A stretch of 64,000 nucleotides of DNA from Shiella aurantiaca (GCA_030412945.1 JAUHJS010000002.1:136022-200021); one strand, 5' to 3'; positions 17,462 through 24,752 are shown, numbered from the stretch's first letter. Numbers and translations: made by a program. The notes: generated by a model not told the origin, from the letters alone.

Positions 17462-18679
17462 ATGAGTACGATTAAAATTGGCCTGATAAGAGAAGGTAAG
17501 ATCCCCGTAGACAGACGCGTGCCGATTACTCCCCCACAAGCTGCCGAAATCCAAGAGAAATTCCCTAATGTGCAGGTGCTGGCCCAAACTAGCCAGGTGC
17601 GCTGCTACAAAGACGAAGAATATAGCCAGCAAGGTATTGCATTGCTGGAAGACGACCTTCATGGTTGCGATATCCTGATGGGCGTAAAAGAAGTGCCCAT
17701 TAAAGATTTGGTAGAGAATAAAACCTATTTCTTTTTCTCGCATACCATTAAAAAGCAGGCCTACAACCGCCATCTGCTACTGGAAATCCTGCATAAAAAC
17801 ATCCGCCTGATCGACTACGAATGCCTAACCAATACCCAAGGCGAACGCATTGTGGCCTTTGGGCGCTATGCCGGACTGGTAGGCGCTTATAATGGCATCA
17901 TGACCTACGGCCGCAGGGAAAACCTATTCGATATTCGTAGGGCGCGCGATTGCTTTGATTTGAACGACCTGAAGACGGAATATAAAAAAGTGCAATTGCC
18001 GGCCATTAAAATAGCTGTAACCGGAAGTGGCCGCGTGGCAAAAGGCGCCATGGAAGTGCTCGATGGCATGGGCATACGCAAGGTGTCGGTAGAGGAATAT
18101 CTCGGGCAGACCTTTGCAGAGCCTGTGTATGTGCAGCTCAGCAGCAAGCATTATCACCTGAGCAAGGATGGTAGCCCTTTCTCCAGCGAGCGTTTTTATA
18201 GCCATCCGGCTGAGTTCAAGGGTAATTTTATGCCTTTTGCCCAAGTGACGGATTTGCTGATAGCCTGCGCTTTCTGGCATCCAGCCGCTCCCGTGCTGTT
18301 TACCCGTGAGGAAATGCAGCAAGCCGATTTCAAGATAAAGGTAATTGCCGATGTAACTTGCGATATTGAAGGTTCTATTCCTTCCACCCTGCGCCCTAGT
18401 ACCATTGATGATCCTGTGTATGATTATAATCCGGCTACGGGCAAAGAGGAAATTCCCTACAGCAGCAAGCAAAATGTAACCGTAATGGCCATAGACAACC
18501 TGCCCTGCGAACTGCCGCGCAATGCCTCACACGATTTTGGCCGTGACCTGATTGATAAGGTGTTGCCCCACTTGCTGGGCTCCGATGCCGAGGAGGTGAT
18601 TAAGCGCGCCACCATAGCCGAAAATGGCCGCCTGACTAAAAAATACGCCTACCTAGCCGACTATGTAGCAGGCGTATAA
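17462..18679 (+). CDS. NAD(P)-dependent saccharopine-dehydrogenase-like oxidoreductase
   Basis: The protein has 405 residues. The N-terminal part (IGLIREGKIPVDRRVPITP) is the alanine dehydrogenase/transhydrogenase N-domain, with the Arg and Lys-type substrate residues of the LYS1 group. The middle has a Rossmann motif, AVTGSGRVAKGAMEVLD, at about 183-199. Later DVTCDIEGSIP and MAIDNLPCELPR are typical of lysine-forming saccharopine dehydrogenases. It could release lysine from saccharopine or work in the reverse, catabolic direction. No other lysine gene is nearby, so direction and substrate are open. It stands alone with its own promoter element and terminator. Confidence 0.8.
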   Translation: MSTIKIGLIREGKIPVDRRVPITPPQAAEIQEKFPNVQVLAQTSQVRCYKDEEYSQQGIALLEDDLHGCDILMGVKEVPIKDLVENKTYFFFSHTIKKQAYNRHLLLEILHKNIRLIDYECLTNTQGERIVAFGRYAGLVGAYNGIMTYGRRENLFDIRRARDCFDLNDLKTEYKKVQLPAIKIAVTGSGRVAKGAMEVLDGMGIRKVSVEEYLGQTFAEPVYVQLSSKHYHLSKDGSPFSSERFYSHPAEFKGNFMPFAQVTDLLIACAFWHPAAPVLFTREEMQQADFKIKVIADVTCDIEGSIPSTLRPSTIDDPVYDYNPATGKEEIPYSSKQNVTVMAIDNLPCELPRNASHDFGRDLIDKVLPHLLGSDAEEVIKRATIAENGRLTKKYAYLADYVAGV

Positions 18680-18704
18680 GCGATAATAAAGTAGCAATAA
18701 AAGC

Positions 18705-18742
18705 ATCCCCTTTGAGGTTTTAGGCCTTGGAGGGGATTTTTT
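18705..18742 (+). terminator. Terminator after the dehydrogenase gene
   Basis: ATCCCC (18706-18711 region) pairs with GGGGAT (18732-18737), extended inward by wobble pairs between TTGAGG and CCTTGG, then six T. It marks the left border of the A+T-rich island that follows. Confidence 0.65.
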
Positions 18743-18953
18743 GTTTTGAGGAGGGTTTACAGCATGCTATTGATTGAATTAATGTATAAGAGATTGGTGT
18801 TTTAAGGTCTTTTATATTAAACACAAGTGGACTCGCTAGATAAGTTGTTTGGTTATTGAAGATATATAGCTATATTATACCACATAAAACAGTTACATGT
18901 TTTGTATTATATAAATTGGCGCCTATTTTGATATTGGCCTTTTTAGGTAAGTT
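18743..18953. other. A+T-rich spacer at the left end of the second island
   Basis: This is 211 bases of very A+T-rich sequence with short self-complementary stretches (for example ATATAGCTATAT near 18865-18876). I see no gene, no clear promoter and no attachment-site-like repeat. Composition changes sharply just after the terminator at 18705-18742. Confidence 0.3.
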
Positions 18954-19943
18954 TTGAGCTTAAACATTAGTTTAATGACTAACTCCCATAAAATATTTGA
19001 GTTTAACTATGCTTCATTTAGTATGAAGCCTTATGCAGGTAAAAATGGAGGCAGTACTAAGCTGCTGAAGGAAATTGTATCAAAGCTTCGTGATAAAGAT
19101 TTTCCAAAGGAAAAACGGATTATTGATAGGCATGAAAACAGAAAGAATTCTATTAGTAGAAAACTAGTGATTATTTCAAATCATTATGAAGATACAGGTA
19201 AAAGGATTTTTGGTAAGTTAGCTTTAATAAAGAATAAAGCACCTTTGCTTTGGAATAAGGTAGATTTGGTTGAAGAGATTGAGAAAGAAGAAAACAAAGA
19301 GTTTATTGAAGTTACAAATTACGTCATTCATCTTGGTGAGAATTCTGACCCTGTTATTATGTTTGAATATAATTATGAAGGTCCAAGACTTAATGATTTT
19401 GAATTTTATATTAGGCAAATAGCTAAAGATTTTAAGATAGCCAAAAATATTAATTATAGTTTACATCTAAACACAAACTATAACCAATTAGACAAGGAGA
19501 TTGTGAATGTTTTTGCAATTACAGTAAAGGTGAATTCTGTTAATTCTTCTAGCCATTCCAATTGGTTAAATGTGTTAAAGGATATGAATCATGACACAGG
19601 ATTTAAAGACGTTAGATTGGAGTTTTTTTACAATAGATCAAAAGATAAGAACGGTAGATATTTTAAAAACGTTAAAGGATTAAGCTTTGCGAAAAAAATT
19701 ATATCTTGGTTAAAAAACGATGGAACAAATATAGATTATTTAGAAGACTTAAAGATGACATATCAACTAAATGATGAGGGAGAAATAGTTGATTTAGACT
19801 TTATAAAGAACAAAGTTGTCAGCATGGTCAAAGTTCCAATTATTAATGGGAAAATCTATCAAAATAAAGATTTCAAGTACGAAGTGGGTATTGAGTTCAA
19901 TAAATACCTAAAAACAGGGTTAACTAGCACTAATTTTGATTAA
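18954..19943 (+). CDS. Unknown cytoplasmic protein, first gene of a two-gene cassette
   Basis: The protein has 329 residues from a TTG at 18954, which has an AGGTAAG stretch 4-10 bases upstream; an ATG at 18975 (MTNSHKIFEF) is the alternative. It is Lys/Asn/Ile-rich, with no signal peptide or membrane helix. Predicted secondary structure is mixed, with beta-rich parts (RKLVIISNHYED, VIMFEYNYEGPRL, VNVFAITVKVNS). I recognise no catalytic motif or family with certainty. The stop at 19943 is ten bases before the ATG of a four-helix membrane protein, so the pair is almost certainly co-translated. The soluble-sensor plus small-membrane-effector layout recalls two-gene abortive-infection systems such as RexAB, but that is by arrangement only. 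Confidence 0.6.
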   Translation: MSLNISLMTNSHKIFEFNYASFSMKPYAGKNGGSTKLLKEIVSKLRDKDFPKEKRIIDRHENRKNSISRKLVIISNHYEDTGKRIFGKLALIKNKAPLLWNKVDLVEEIEKEENKEFIEVTNYVIHLGENSDPVIMFEYNYEGPRLNDFEFYIRQIAKDFKIAKNINYSLHLNTNYNQLDKEIVNVFAITVKVNSVNSSSHSNWLNVLKDMNHDTGFKDVRLEFFYNRSKDKNGRYFKNVKGLSFAKKIISWLKNDGTNIDYLEDLKMTYQLNDEGEIVDLDFIKNKVVSMVKVPIINGKIYQNKDFKYEVGIEFNKYLKTGLTSTNFD

Positions 19944-19953
19944 CCATCAATCT

Positions 19954-20505
19954 ATGCAAAGGTATTTTGATAATTCGCTTTTTATAGACATTGCTATTGC
20001 GTTTAGTATAGGTCTAGTGTTATATTTTAGTAGACCTATGCTTCAAGATTTTGTTCAGTTGCCAAAGATTGAAACCTTAAATGGTTTTAATGTATCAATG
20101 ATATCCGTTAGTGCCACACTATTGGGTTTCTTGCTTACTATTATAACCATAATTGTGACTTTTAAGAATTCTTTTGCTGAGAAATTAAATGATAAACAAA
20201 AGGAAGAGATAGAAGATTTTACCACAATTCCAACTGTTACAATTTTTGACAAAAAGAAGTCCAACGCACGTATTTTTTATAATACACCAATTCATAAAGC
20301 AGTCGTAAGTGTATTTATTTCTGCTACATACGAAGTGTCCCTAGTCCTTTTTTTTCTTTTGTTGATACAGTTTAATATAATTTATTTTACAGCCCTTTTG
20401 CTTTCTATTGCTAATTTTAGCGTTTTCCTTTTATTGGTATTTACTCTTGCTAGGAGTCTTTACATCTTTCATTTATTTTTAAATGTTCATGTTTATAATG
20501 AATGA
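19954..20505 (+). CDS. Unknown four-helix membrane protein, second gene of the cassette
   Basis: The protein has 183 residues from the ATG at 19954; the frame is open further up, with a TTG at 19936 overlapping the previous gene. Four hydrophobic segments are visible: about 10-28 (DIAIAFSIGLVLYF), 47-70 (ISVSATLLGFLLTIITIIVTF), 125-145 and 150-170 (in order along the protein). A cytoplasmic or periplasmic loop of about 55 charged residues separates helices 2 and 3. It could form a small channel or pore. It has the same extreme A+T-richness as its partner. No family is recognised with confidence; an anti-phage membrane effector is an inference from architecture and location. Confidence 0.6.
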   Translation: MQRYFDNSLFIDIAIAFSIGLVLYFSRPMLQDFVQLPKIETLNGFNVSMISVSATLLGFLLTIITIIVTFKNSFAEKLNDKQKEEIEDFTTIPTVTIFDKKKSNARIFYNTPIHKAVVSVFISATYEVSLVLFFLLLIQFNIIYFTALLLSIANFSVFLLLVFTLARSLYIFHLFLNVHVYNE

Positions 20506-20512
20506 GTGTTAT

Positions 20513-20523
20513 ATTTCTGCTCT
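20513..20523. repeat. 11-bp direct repeat flanking the lipoprotein gene, left copy
   Basis: ATTTCTGCTCT occurs here and again at 21346-21356, on either side of the lipoprotein gene 20624-21337. The right copy is the head of a degraded REP-like element, so the left copy may be a fragment of the same element. The surrounding 118-base spacer also has CCGCCATG and TTCGTGAGG, fragments like the 618 palindrome. Confidence 0.35.
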
Positions 20524-20623
20524 AGTTCCTCTGTTCCCGCCATGTTTCACATGGTTGTTTTCGTGAGGCCATATGCCATGCATGTTAGTTTGAGAAATAT
20601 AAGCTGATACTAAAGAAATATAG

Positions 20624-21337
20624 ATGAAAAACCACAGTGTATTTTTATGTGTACTAGCTGCTATGATGTGGGCGTGTGATGACTCTAGCAAGAAGGAGAC
20701 TCATGCGAAAGAAGTAGTAGCGGAAGTAATTGAGGAAAAATCCGATTCAATTGAAATCCAAGTGTCGGAATCAAAGACTGTTGAGAATATTGATATTGAG
20801 TTCATAAAAAGATGTGCACAAGAAGGAATTACCTCTTTTAGCATGGATACCATTACCGATACGAAAAAGTATCTGGACAATGACATGGTTGAACGTTCTT
20901 TAGGGCGAATTGTAGTCAATGGAAATGAAAAATGGCATTTAAAAGTCAATGATTGGGAACAGCTTATTTGCCATCAATGGGAAGAAAATGAGAACTACTT
21001 CCTCTTTACCTTGCTCCAACAAGATGAAACTTGCTGTATGACCATGTACTTATGTGTTTCAGACAAATCGGGTCAGTTGCTGGCTATCAGTCAACTTGGC
21101 CTGTCAGGGGGCGATGGAGGATGGGCTGAAAATGATTGGGGGGAAAGACTGGGATTCGGCAAATTCAAGCTTTATCACGACTCGTATTATGATGAAGACC
21201 AGTTTGGCGATGGAGAAGACTTAGGGTATACAAGAGAACACGAATACACCGAATTGCAAATCAGTTTAGAGAACGGCTTCTTTCAAATTGATACCTTAAA
21301 TTACATAAAAACGGATACCTTAATTGCCAATATATAG
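20624..21337 (+). CDS. Lipoprotein of unknown function
   Basis: The protein has 237 residues with a lipoprotein signal ending in the lipobox MWAC, with Cys18 as lipidation site. A Lys/Glu/Ser-rich linker to about residue 60 is followed by a globular domain with strands such as NYFLFTLLQQDETCCMTMYL and an acidic, Tyr-rich part (HDSYYDEDQFGDGEDLGY) that could bind a cation. It is exported and membrane-anchored. I recognise no family. It is flanked by an 11-base direct repeat and lies between the unknown cassette and the toxin-antitoxin genes. Confidence 0.65.
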   Translation: MKNHSVFLCVLAAMMWACDDSSKKETHAKEVVAEVIEEKSDSIEIQVSESKTVENIDIEFIKRCAQEGITSFSMDTITDTKKYLDNDMVERSLGRIVVNGNEKWHLKVNDWEQLICHQWEENENYFLFTLLQQDETCCMTMYLCVSDKSGQLLAISQLGLSGGDGGWAENDWGERLGFGKFKLYHDSYYDEDQFGDGEDLGYTREHEYTELQISLENGFFQIDTLNYIKTDTLIANI

Positions 21338-21345
21338 CGTTTTGG

Positions 21346-21400
21346 ATTTCTGCTCTTTGAGAAATGCTATCTCCACTAGTCGTATGCGTCCGCTTGTGCC
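21346..21400. repeat. Degraded REP-like element
   Basis: TGCTCTTTGAGAAATGCTATCTC, shown in part here, aligns with the head of the element at 22197, and the following GTCGTATGCGTCC aligns loosely with its middle. Pairing of the arms is partly lost (GAGA/TCTC remains). I read it as a decayed copy of the 1551/22197 family. Confidence 0.4.
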
Positions 21401-21431
21401 TTCTAAGCTTTATTGATTAAAATAGGATTAT

Positions 21432-21451
21432 GGTTGGTGAGGACACGAACT
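21432..21451. repeat. Palindromic repeat, degenerate copy 3 of GGTTCGTG core
   Basis: GGTTGGTG-AGGA-CACGAACT differs from the core at 618/804 by one base in each arm. It keeps the AGGA loop, the complement of the TCCT loop at 635-638. Confidence 0.5.
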
Positions 21452-21484
21452 AGGGCATAGTAAACAAAAAATCAAATACCTTTA

Positions 21485-21516
21485 GTTGTCTTTTCGGACA
21501 ACCTTTTTCATCTTTG
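21485..21516 (+). promoter_or_regulatory. Promoter and operator of the toxin-antitoxin operon
   Basis: An inverted repeat GTTGTC (21485-21490) / GACAAC (21497-21502) overlaps a TTG (21486-21488) that serves as a -33 box. Twenty bases on is CATCTTTG (21509-21516), one base off the TAnnTTTG -7 consensus. A repressor bound at the palindrome would block the promoter, fitting self-repression by the Xre antitoxin. The predicted start of transcription falls almost on the ATG at 21523, so the message may be leaderless. Confidence 0.55.
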
Positions 21517-21522
21517 CATCGT

Positions 21523-21867
21523 ATGGGAGAAATAAAGCTGAGAACCTTAATCTTGTATAAGGATTACTTTTCTGATTTTTATCATAAACAGAAGCAGAAG
21601 GTCAAAGACAAGATTTTATGGACTTTTAGGATTATCGAGACTCATAAGCAAATCCCGACTGACTATTTGAAACACTTAGAAGGAACGGATGGCCTATATG
21701 AAATCAGGGTTCAGCAGGGAAGCAATATTTTTCGCATTTTCTGCTTCTTTGATGAAGGAAAGCTTGTTGTTTTGGCAAATGGCTTCCAAAAGAAGTCTCA
21801 AAAGACACCGAAATCTGAAATCGAGAGAGCATTAAAAATTAAAAGGGAATATGAGCAAGAAAAATAA
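21523..21867 (+). CDS. RelE/HigB-type toxin (Gp49-like)
   Basis: The protein has 114 residues from the ATG at 21523; upstream in-frame codons lie inside the promoter. The DFYHKQKQKVKDKILWTFRIIE helix pair, then LEGTDGLYEIRVQQGSNIFRIFCFFDEGKLVVLANGF in short strands, is the phage-derived Gp49/HigB-like RelE fold. The Arg residues in YEIRV and IFRIF are those that usually contact mRNA or ribosome. It should be a ribosome-dependent mRNA interferase. It overlaps the antitoxin gene by 17 bases, in the toxin-first order typical of HigBA. Confidence 0.85.
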   Translation: MGEIKLRTLILYKDYFSDFYHKQKQKVKDKILWTFRIIETHKQIPTDYLKHLEGTDGLYEIRVQQGSNIFRIFCFFDEGKLVVLANGFQKKSQKTPKSEIERALKIKREYEQEK

Positions 21868-22153
21868 CATAAAGACACTCGACCAATTTGTTGATGAACA
21901 ATATGGCGAGAAGGGAACTCCCAAGCGCGATAAGTTTGAGAAGGGCTATGAAGCGTTTAAGCTAGGTTTTTTAATTCAGCAGGCGCGACTTGAAAAGGGA
22001 TTGACCCAAGAAGAGCTTGCTCAGAGATGCGGAACAAATAAAGGATACATTTCCAAGATAGAAAACAATATCAAAGAGGTTCGAATCTCTACACTCCAAA
22101 AAATAGTTGAACTCGGACTTGGTGGACACCTTGAGCTTTCTATCAAGCTTTAA
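21851..22153 (+). CDS. HigA-type antitoxin, Xre-family helix-turn-helix
   Basis: The protein has 100 residues. After a polar 35-residue N-terminus, the HTH spans about 38-92 (LIQQARLEKGLTQEELAQRCGTNKGYISKIENN), a canonical Xre/Cro domain. It should neutralise the toxin by direct binding and repress the operon through the GTTGTC-N6-GACAAC palindrome. The start lies inside the toxin frame, giving translational coupling. Confidence 0.88.
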   Translation: MSKKNNIKTLDQFVDEQYGEKGTPKRDKFEKGYEAFKLGFLIQQARLEKGLTQEELAQRCGTNKGYISKIENNIKEVRISTLQKIVELGLGGHLELSIKL

Positions 22154-22157
22154 TTCC

Positions 22158-22190
22158 AACTTTCCGAAAGCTCCCAACTTTCGGAAAGTT
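22158..22190. repeat. Perfect 13-bp inverted repeat after the antitoxin gene
   Basis: AACTTTCCGAAAG (22158-22170) and CTTTCGGAAAGTT (22178-22190) pair with a 7-base loop, five bases after the antitoxin stop. No T-run follows, so it is a weak terminator at best. A related stretch, AATTCCCAACTTTCC, recurs at 22274-22288, an imperfect direct repeat of 22152-22165. Confidence 0.55.
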
Positions 22191-22196
22191 TAATTC

Positions 22197-22250
22197 AGCT
22201 CTTCGAGATATGCTATCTCGAAGCCGTATCGTGGGGTCTGTGACCCCTTT
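22197..22250. repeat. REP-like triple-hairpin element, copy B
   Basis: CGAGATA-tgc-TATCTCG (22204-22220) and GGGGTC-tgt-GACCCC (22233-22247) correspond to the first and third hairpins of copy A at 1551-1600. The middle part reads GCCGTATCGTGGGG. Base changes between copies are compensatory (ATT/AAT against ATA/TAT; GGGTC/GACCC against GGGGTC/GACCCC). Confidence 0.7.
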
Positions 22251-22358
22251 TCAAGAAAATCTTTGCAGTCGGTAATTCCCAACTTTCCTAAAGTTTACCT
22301 CCAACCCTCCCAATTTTCCATCCTTTGCGCATTGGTCGCCAAATCCATCCTAAAAACC

Positions 22359-22370
22359 TGACAAAAGTCA
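22359..22370 (+). promoter_or_regulatory. Candidate Fnr-type operator upstream of ccoNO
   Basis: TGACAAAAGTCA (TGA-N6-TCA, 4-base arms TGAC/GTCA) lies 74 bases before the ccoNO ATG at 22444. It is nearly identical to the hemN box, TGATAAAAGTCA. The location suits activation of the oxidase operon under low oxygen. Confidence 0.55.
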
Positions 22371-22443
22371 TGTTTTGACTTTATCTTACTCATATTCCTT
22401 GGTGAGGGAGGAGGCTACTTTTACAAAAAAAAAGTTCTCCATT

Positions 22444-24558
22444 ATGAACCTCGAAAAATTCCACTACGACAACAAGATCGTAAAATACTTCTCCATAGCC
22501 ACGGTCTTTTGGGGGATTGTGGGTATGCTGGTAGGTCTTACGGCAGCCATTCAGCTCTTTTGGCCTGAGGCCAACATGGGCAATCCTTACACCACTTTTG
22601 GCCGCATCAGGCCGCTACACACCAATGCGGTGATTTTTGCCTTCGTAGGCAATGCCATTTTTGCCGGGGTGTATTATTCCATGCAGCGCTTGCTGAAAGC
22701 CCGCATGTTCAACGATACCCTCAGCTGGCTTCATTTCTGGGGCTGGCAGCTTATTATTGTGGCCGCAGTGCTTACACTTCCTTTTGGCTATACTACTTCT
22801 AAAGAGTATGCCGAACTGGAATGGCCTATTGATATCGCCATCACCTTGGTGTGGGTGGTTTTCGGCTGGAACATGTTAGGCACCATCATCAAGCGCAGGG
22901 AGCGTCACATGTATGTGGCCATTTGGTTCTACCTAGCCTCCTTCGTTACGGTGGCCGTGCTGCACGTGGTCAATTCTTTCGAGCTTCCGGTTAATTTCCT
23001 GAAAAGTTATTCCTTGTACGCGGGCGTGCAAGATGCCTTGGTGCAGTGGTGGTATGGTCACAATGCCGTGGCCTTTTTCCTCACTACGCCCTTCTTGGGT
23101 TTGATGTATTATTACTTGCCTAAGGCAGCCAATCGTCCGGTATATTCCTATAAGCTTTCTATTGTTCACTTCTGGTCCTTGATTTTCTTATATATCTGGG
23201 CCGGTCCTCACCACTTATTGTACACCGCTTTGCCCGAATGGGCGCAAGCCTTGGGTACCGTGTTTTCCATTATGCTGATTGCGCCTAGCTGGGGCGGGAT
23301 GATCAATGGTTTGCTTACCCTTCGTGGTGCTTGGGACAAAGTGCGTGAAGATCCTATTCTGAAAATGATGGTGGTGGCCGTTACCGCCTACGGGATGGCA
23401 ACCTTCGAAGGCCCTATGCTTTCTTTGAAAAACGTAAACGCCATCGCTCACTACACCGACTGGATCGTAGGGCACGTGCACATTGGGGGCTTAGGCTGGA
23501 ATGGTTTCATGACCTTCGCTATGTTGTACTGGCTTATCCCACGCATGTGGAAAACCGAATTGTATTCGCGTAGCCTTGCCAATGCCCACTTCTGGTTGGG
23601 TTCACTCGGGATTATCGTGTACGCCTTGCCTTTGTATGTGGCGGCTCTTACCCAGAATTTGATGTGGAAAGAGTTTAATGCTGATGGTTTCTTACAATAT
23701 GGCAACTTCCTCGAAACCGTGCTTCAAATCATACCCATGTATATGCTTCGTGCCATGGGTGGTGCCTTGTATCTGGTAGGAGCCTTTGTAATGGTGTATA
23801 ACCTCTGGAAAACGGCCAAGCAAGGTAGCTTTATGGCTGAGGAGGCCGATGAGTTTCCCGCTTTGGAAAAAGCCTATGCGGTTAAGAATGAGCATTGGCA
23901 CAGGGTATGGGAAAGAAAACCTTTGTTGTTCACCATTTTGGCTACGGTAGCTATTTTAATCGGAGGGATTTTCGAACTGATTCCAACCTTTATTATCAAA
24001 TCCAATGTGCCTACCATAGAGGCGGTGAAGCCTTATACACCACTTGAGCTGCAAGGTCGTGATATTTACATCAGCCACGGTTGCGTGGGCTGTCACTCAC
24101 AAATGATTCGTCCGTTCCGCTTCGAAACGGAGCGCTATGGCGAATACTCCAAAGCGGGTGAATTTGTGTACGATCGTCCTTTCTTGTGGGGCTCTAAGCG
24201 TACCGGTCCCGATTTGCACCGTGTAGGAGCCAAATACCCCGATAGCTGGCATTTCAATCACATGGAAGACCCTACCAGTATGTCGCCCGGCTCTACCATG
24301 CCTCCTTATCCTTGGCTGATTAGCAATGTGCTGGATACATCCACCACAGCGGCCAAAATCAGGACGCTCCAAAAGCTAGGGGTGCCCTATCCGGAAGGCT
24401 ATGACCAACAAGCCAATGCCGATCTGATGAAACAAGCCGATGCCATAGTGGCCAATCTGGAAAAAGATGGCGTGTTTACGGAGTCGGATAAGGAAATCGT
24501 GGCCCTCATTGCCTATCTGCAACGATTGGGTACGGATATTAAAGTTGCTAACCAATAA
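22444..24558 (+). CDS. ccoNO: Fused cbb3-type cytochrome oxidase subunits I and II (CcoN-CcoO)
   Basis: The protein has 704 residues from the ATG at 22444; the frame is open upstream, but that part is not CcoN-like and overlaps the promoter. Residues 1 to about 480 are CcoN with twelve helices and heme/CuB ligands in RPLHTNAVIF, WWYGHNAVAFF, AGPHHLLY and GHVHIGGLGW. Residues from about 500 are CcoO: one helix, then the monoheme site C547-VG-C550-H551. In most bacteria these are two genes; the fusion is common in Bacteroidota. It reduces oxygen with high affinity and pumps protons in the inner membrane. Confidence 0.95.
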   Translation: MNLEKFHYDNKIVKYFSIATVFWGIVGMLVGLTAAIQLFWPEANMGNPYTTFGRIRPLHTNAVIFAFVGNAIFAGVYYSMQRLLKARMFNDTLSWLHFWGWQLIIVAAVLTLPFGYTTSKEYAELEWPIDIAITLVWVVFGWNMLGTIIKRRERHMYVAIWFYLASFVTVAVLHVVNSFELPVNFLKSYSLYAGVQDALVQWWYGHNAVAFFLTTPFLGLMYYYLPKAANRPVYSYKLSIVHFWSLIFLYIWAGPHHLLYTALPEWAQALGTVFSIMLIAPSWGGMINGLLTLRGAWDKVREDPILKMMVVAVTAYGMATFEGPMLSLKNVNAIAHYTDWIVGHVHIGGLGWNGFMTFAMLYWLIPRMWKTELYSRSLANAHFWLGSLGIIVYALPLYVAALTQNLMWKEFNADGFLQYGNFLETVLQIIPMYMLRAMGGALYLVGAFVMVYNLWKTAKQGSFMAEEADEFPALEKAYAVKNEHWHRVWERKPLLFTILATVAILIGGIFELIPTFIIKSNVPTIEAVKPYTPLELQGRDIYISHGCVGCHSQMIRPFRFETERYGEYSKAGEFVYDRPFLWGSKRTGPDLHRVGAKYPDSWHFNHMEDPTSMSPGSTMPPYPWLISNVLDTSTTAAKIRTLQKLGVPYPEGYDQQANADLMKQADAIVANLEKDGVFTESDKEIVALIAYLQRLGTDIKVANQ

Positions 24559-24569
24559 GCGTTACCGAT

Positions 24570-24752
24570 ATGTTCAAGCATTATTTCGAACGGATTGAGG
24601 GGATAGAAATTTATCCCCTGATTTCCCTGATTATCTTCTTCTTATTCTTCCTCTCGCTATTGGTGTGGGTGCTAAGAGTAGACAAAAGCTATATCAAAAC
24701 CATGAAGGAATTGCCCTTTGCTAAAAACAATGAGAATCATGAAAAGCAATAG
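24570..24752 (+). CDS. ccoQ: CcoQ-like small subunit of cbb3 oxidase
   Basis: The protein has 60 residues: a single membrane helix at about 16-36 (YPLISLIIFFLFFLSLLVWVL) and a short charged tail ending with Asn/His/Lys. Position between ccoNO and ccoP, length and topology identify it as CcoQ/FixQ. It starts 11 bases after ccoNO and its 3' end overlaps the ccoP start. CcoQ stabilises the complex. Confidence 0.8.
   Translation: MFKHYFERIEGIEIYPLISLIIFFLFFLSLLVWVLRVDKSYIKTMKELPFAKNNENHEKQ

Noticed and set aside
18954-20505. Identification of the two-gene cassette as a RexAB system
   Set aside because: Only the soluble-plus-membrane layout is similar; I cannot align either protein to RexA or RexB by eye, so I did not use the name.
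22375-22443. Upstream extension of ccoNO by 23 codons
   Set aside because: The extension is unlike CcoN N-termini and directly follows the candidate Fnr box; the ATG at 22444 fits the family start.
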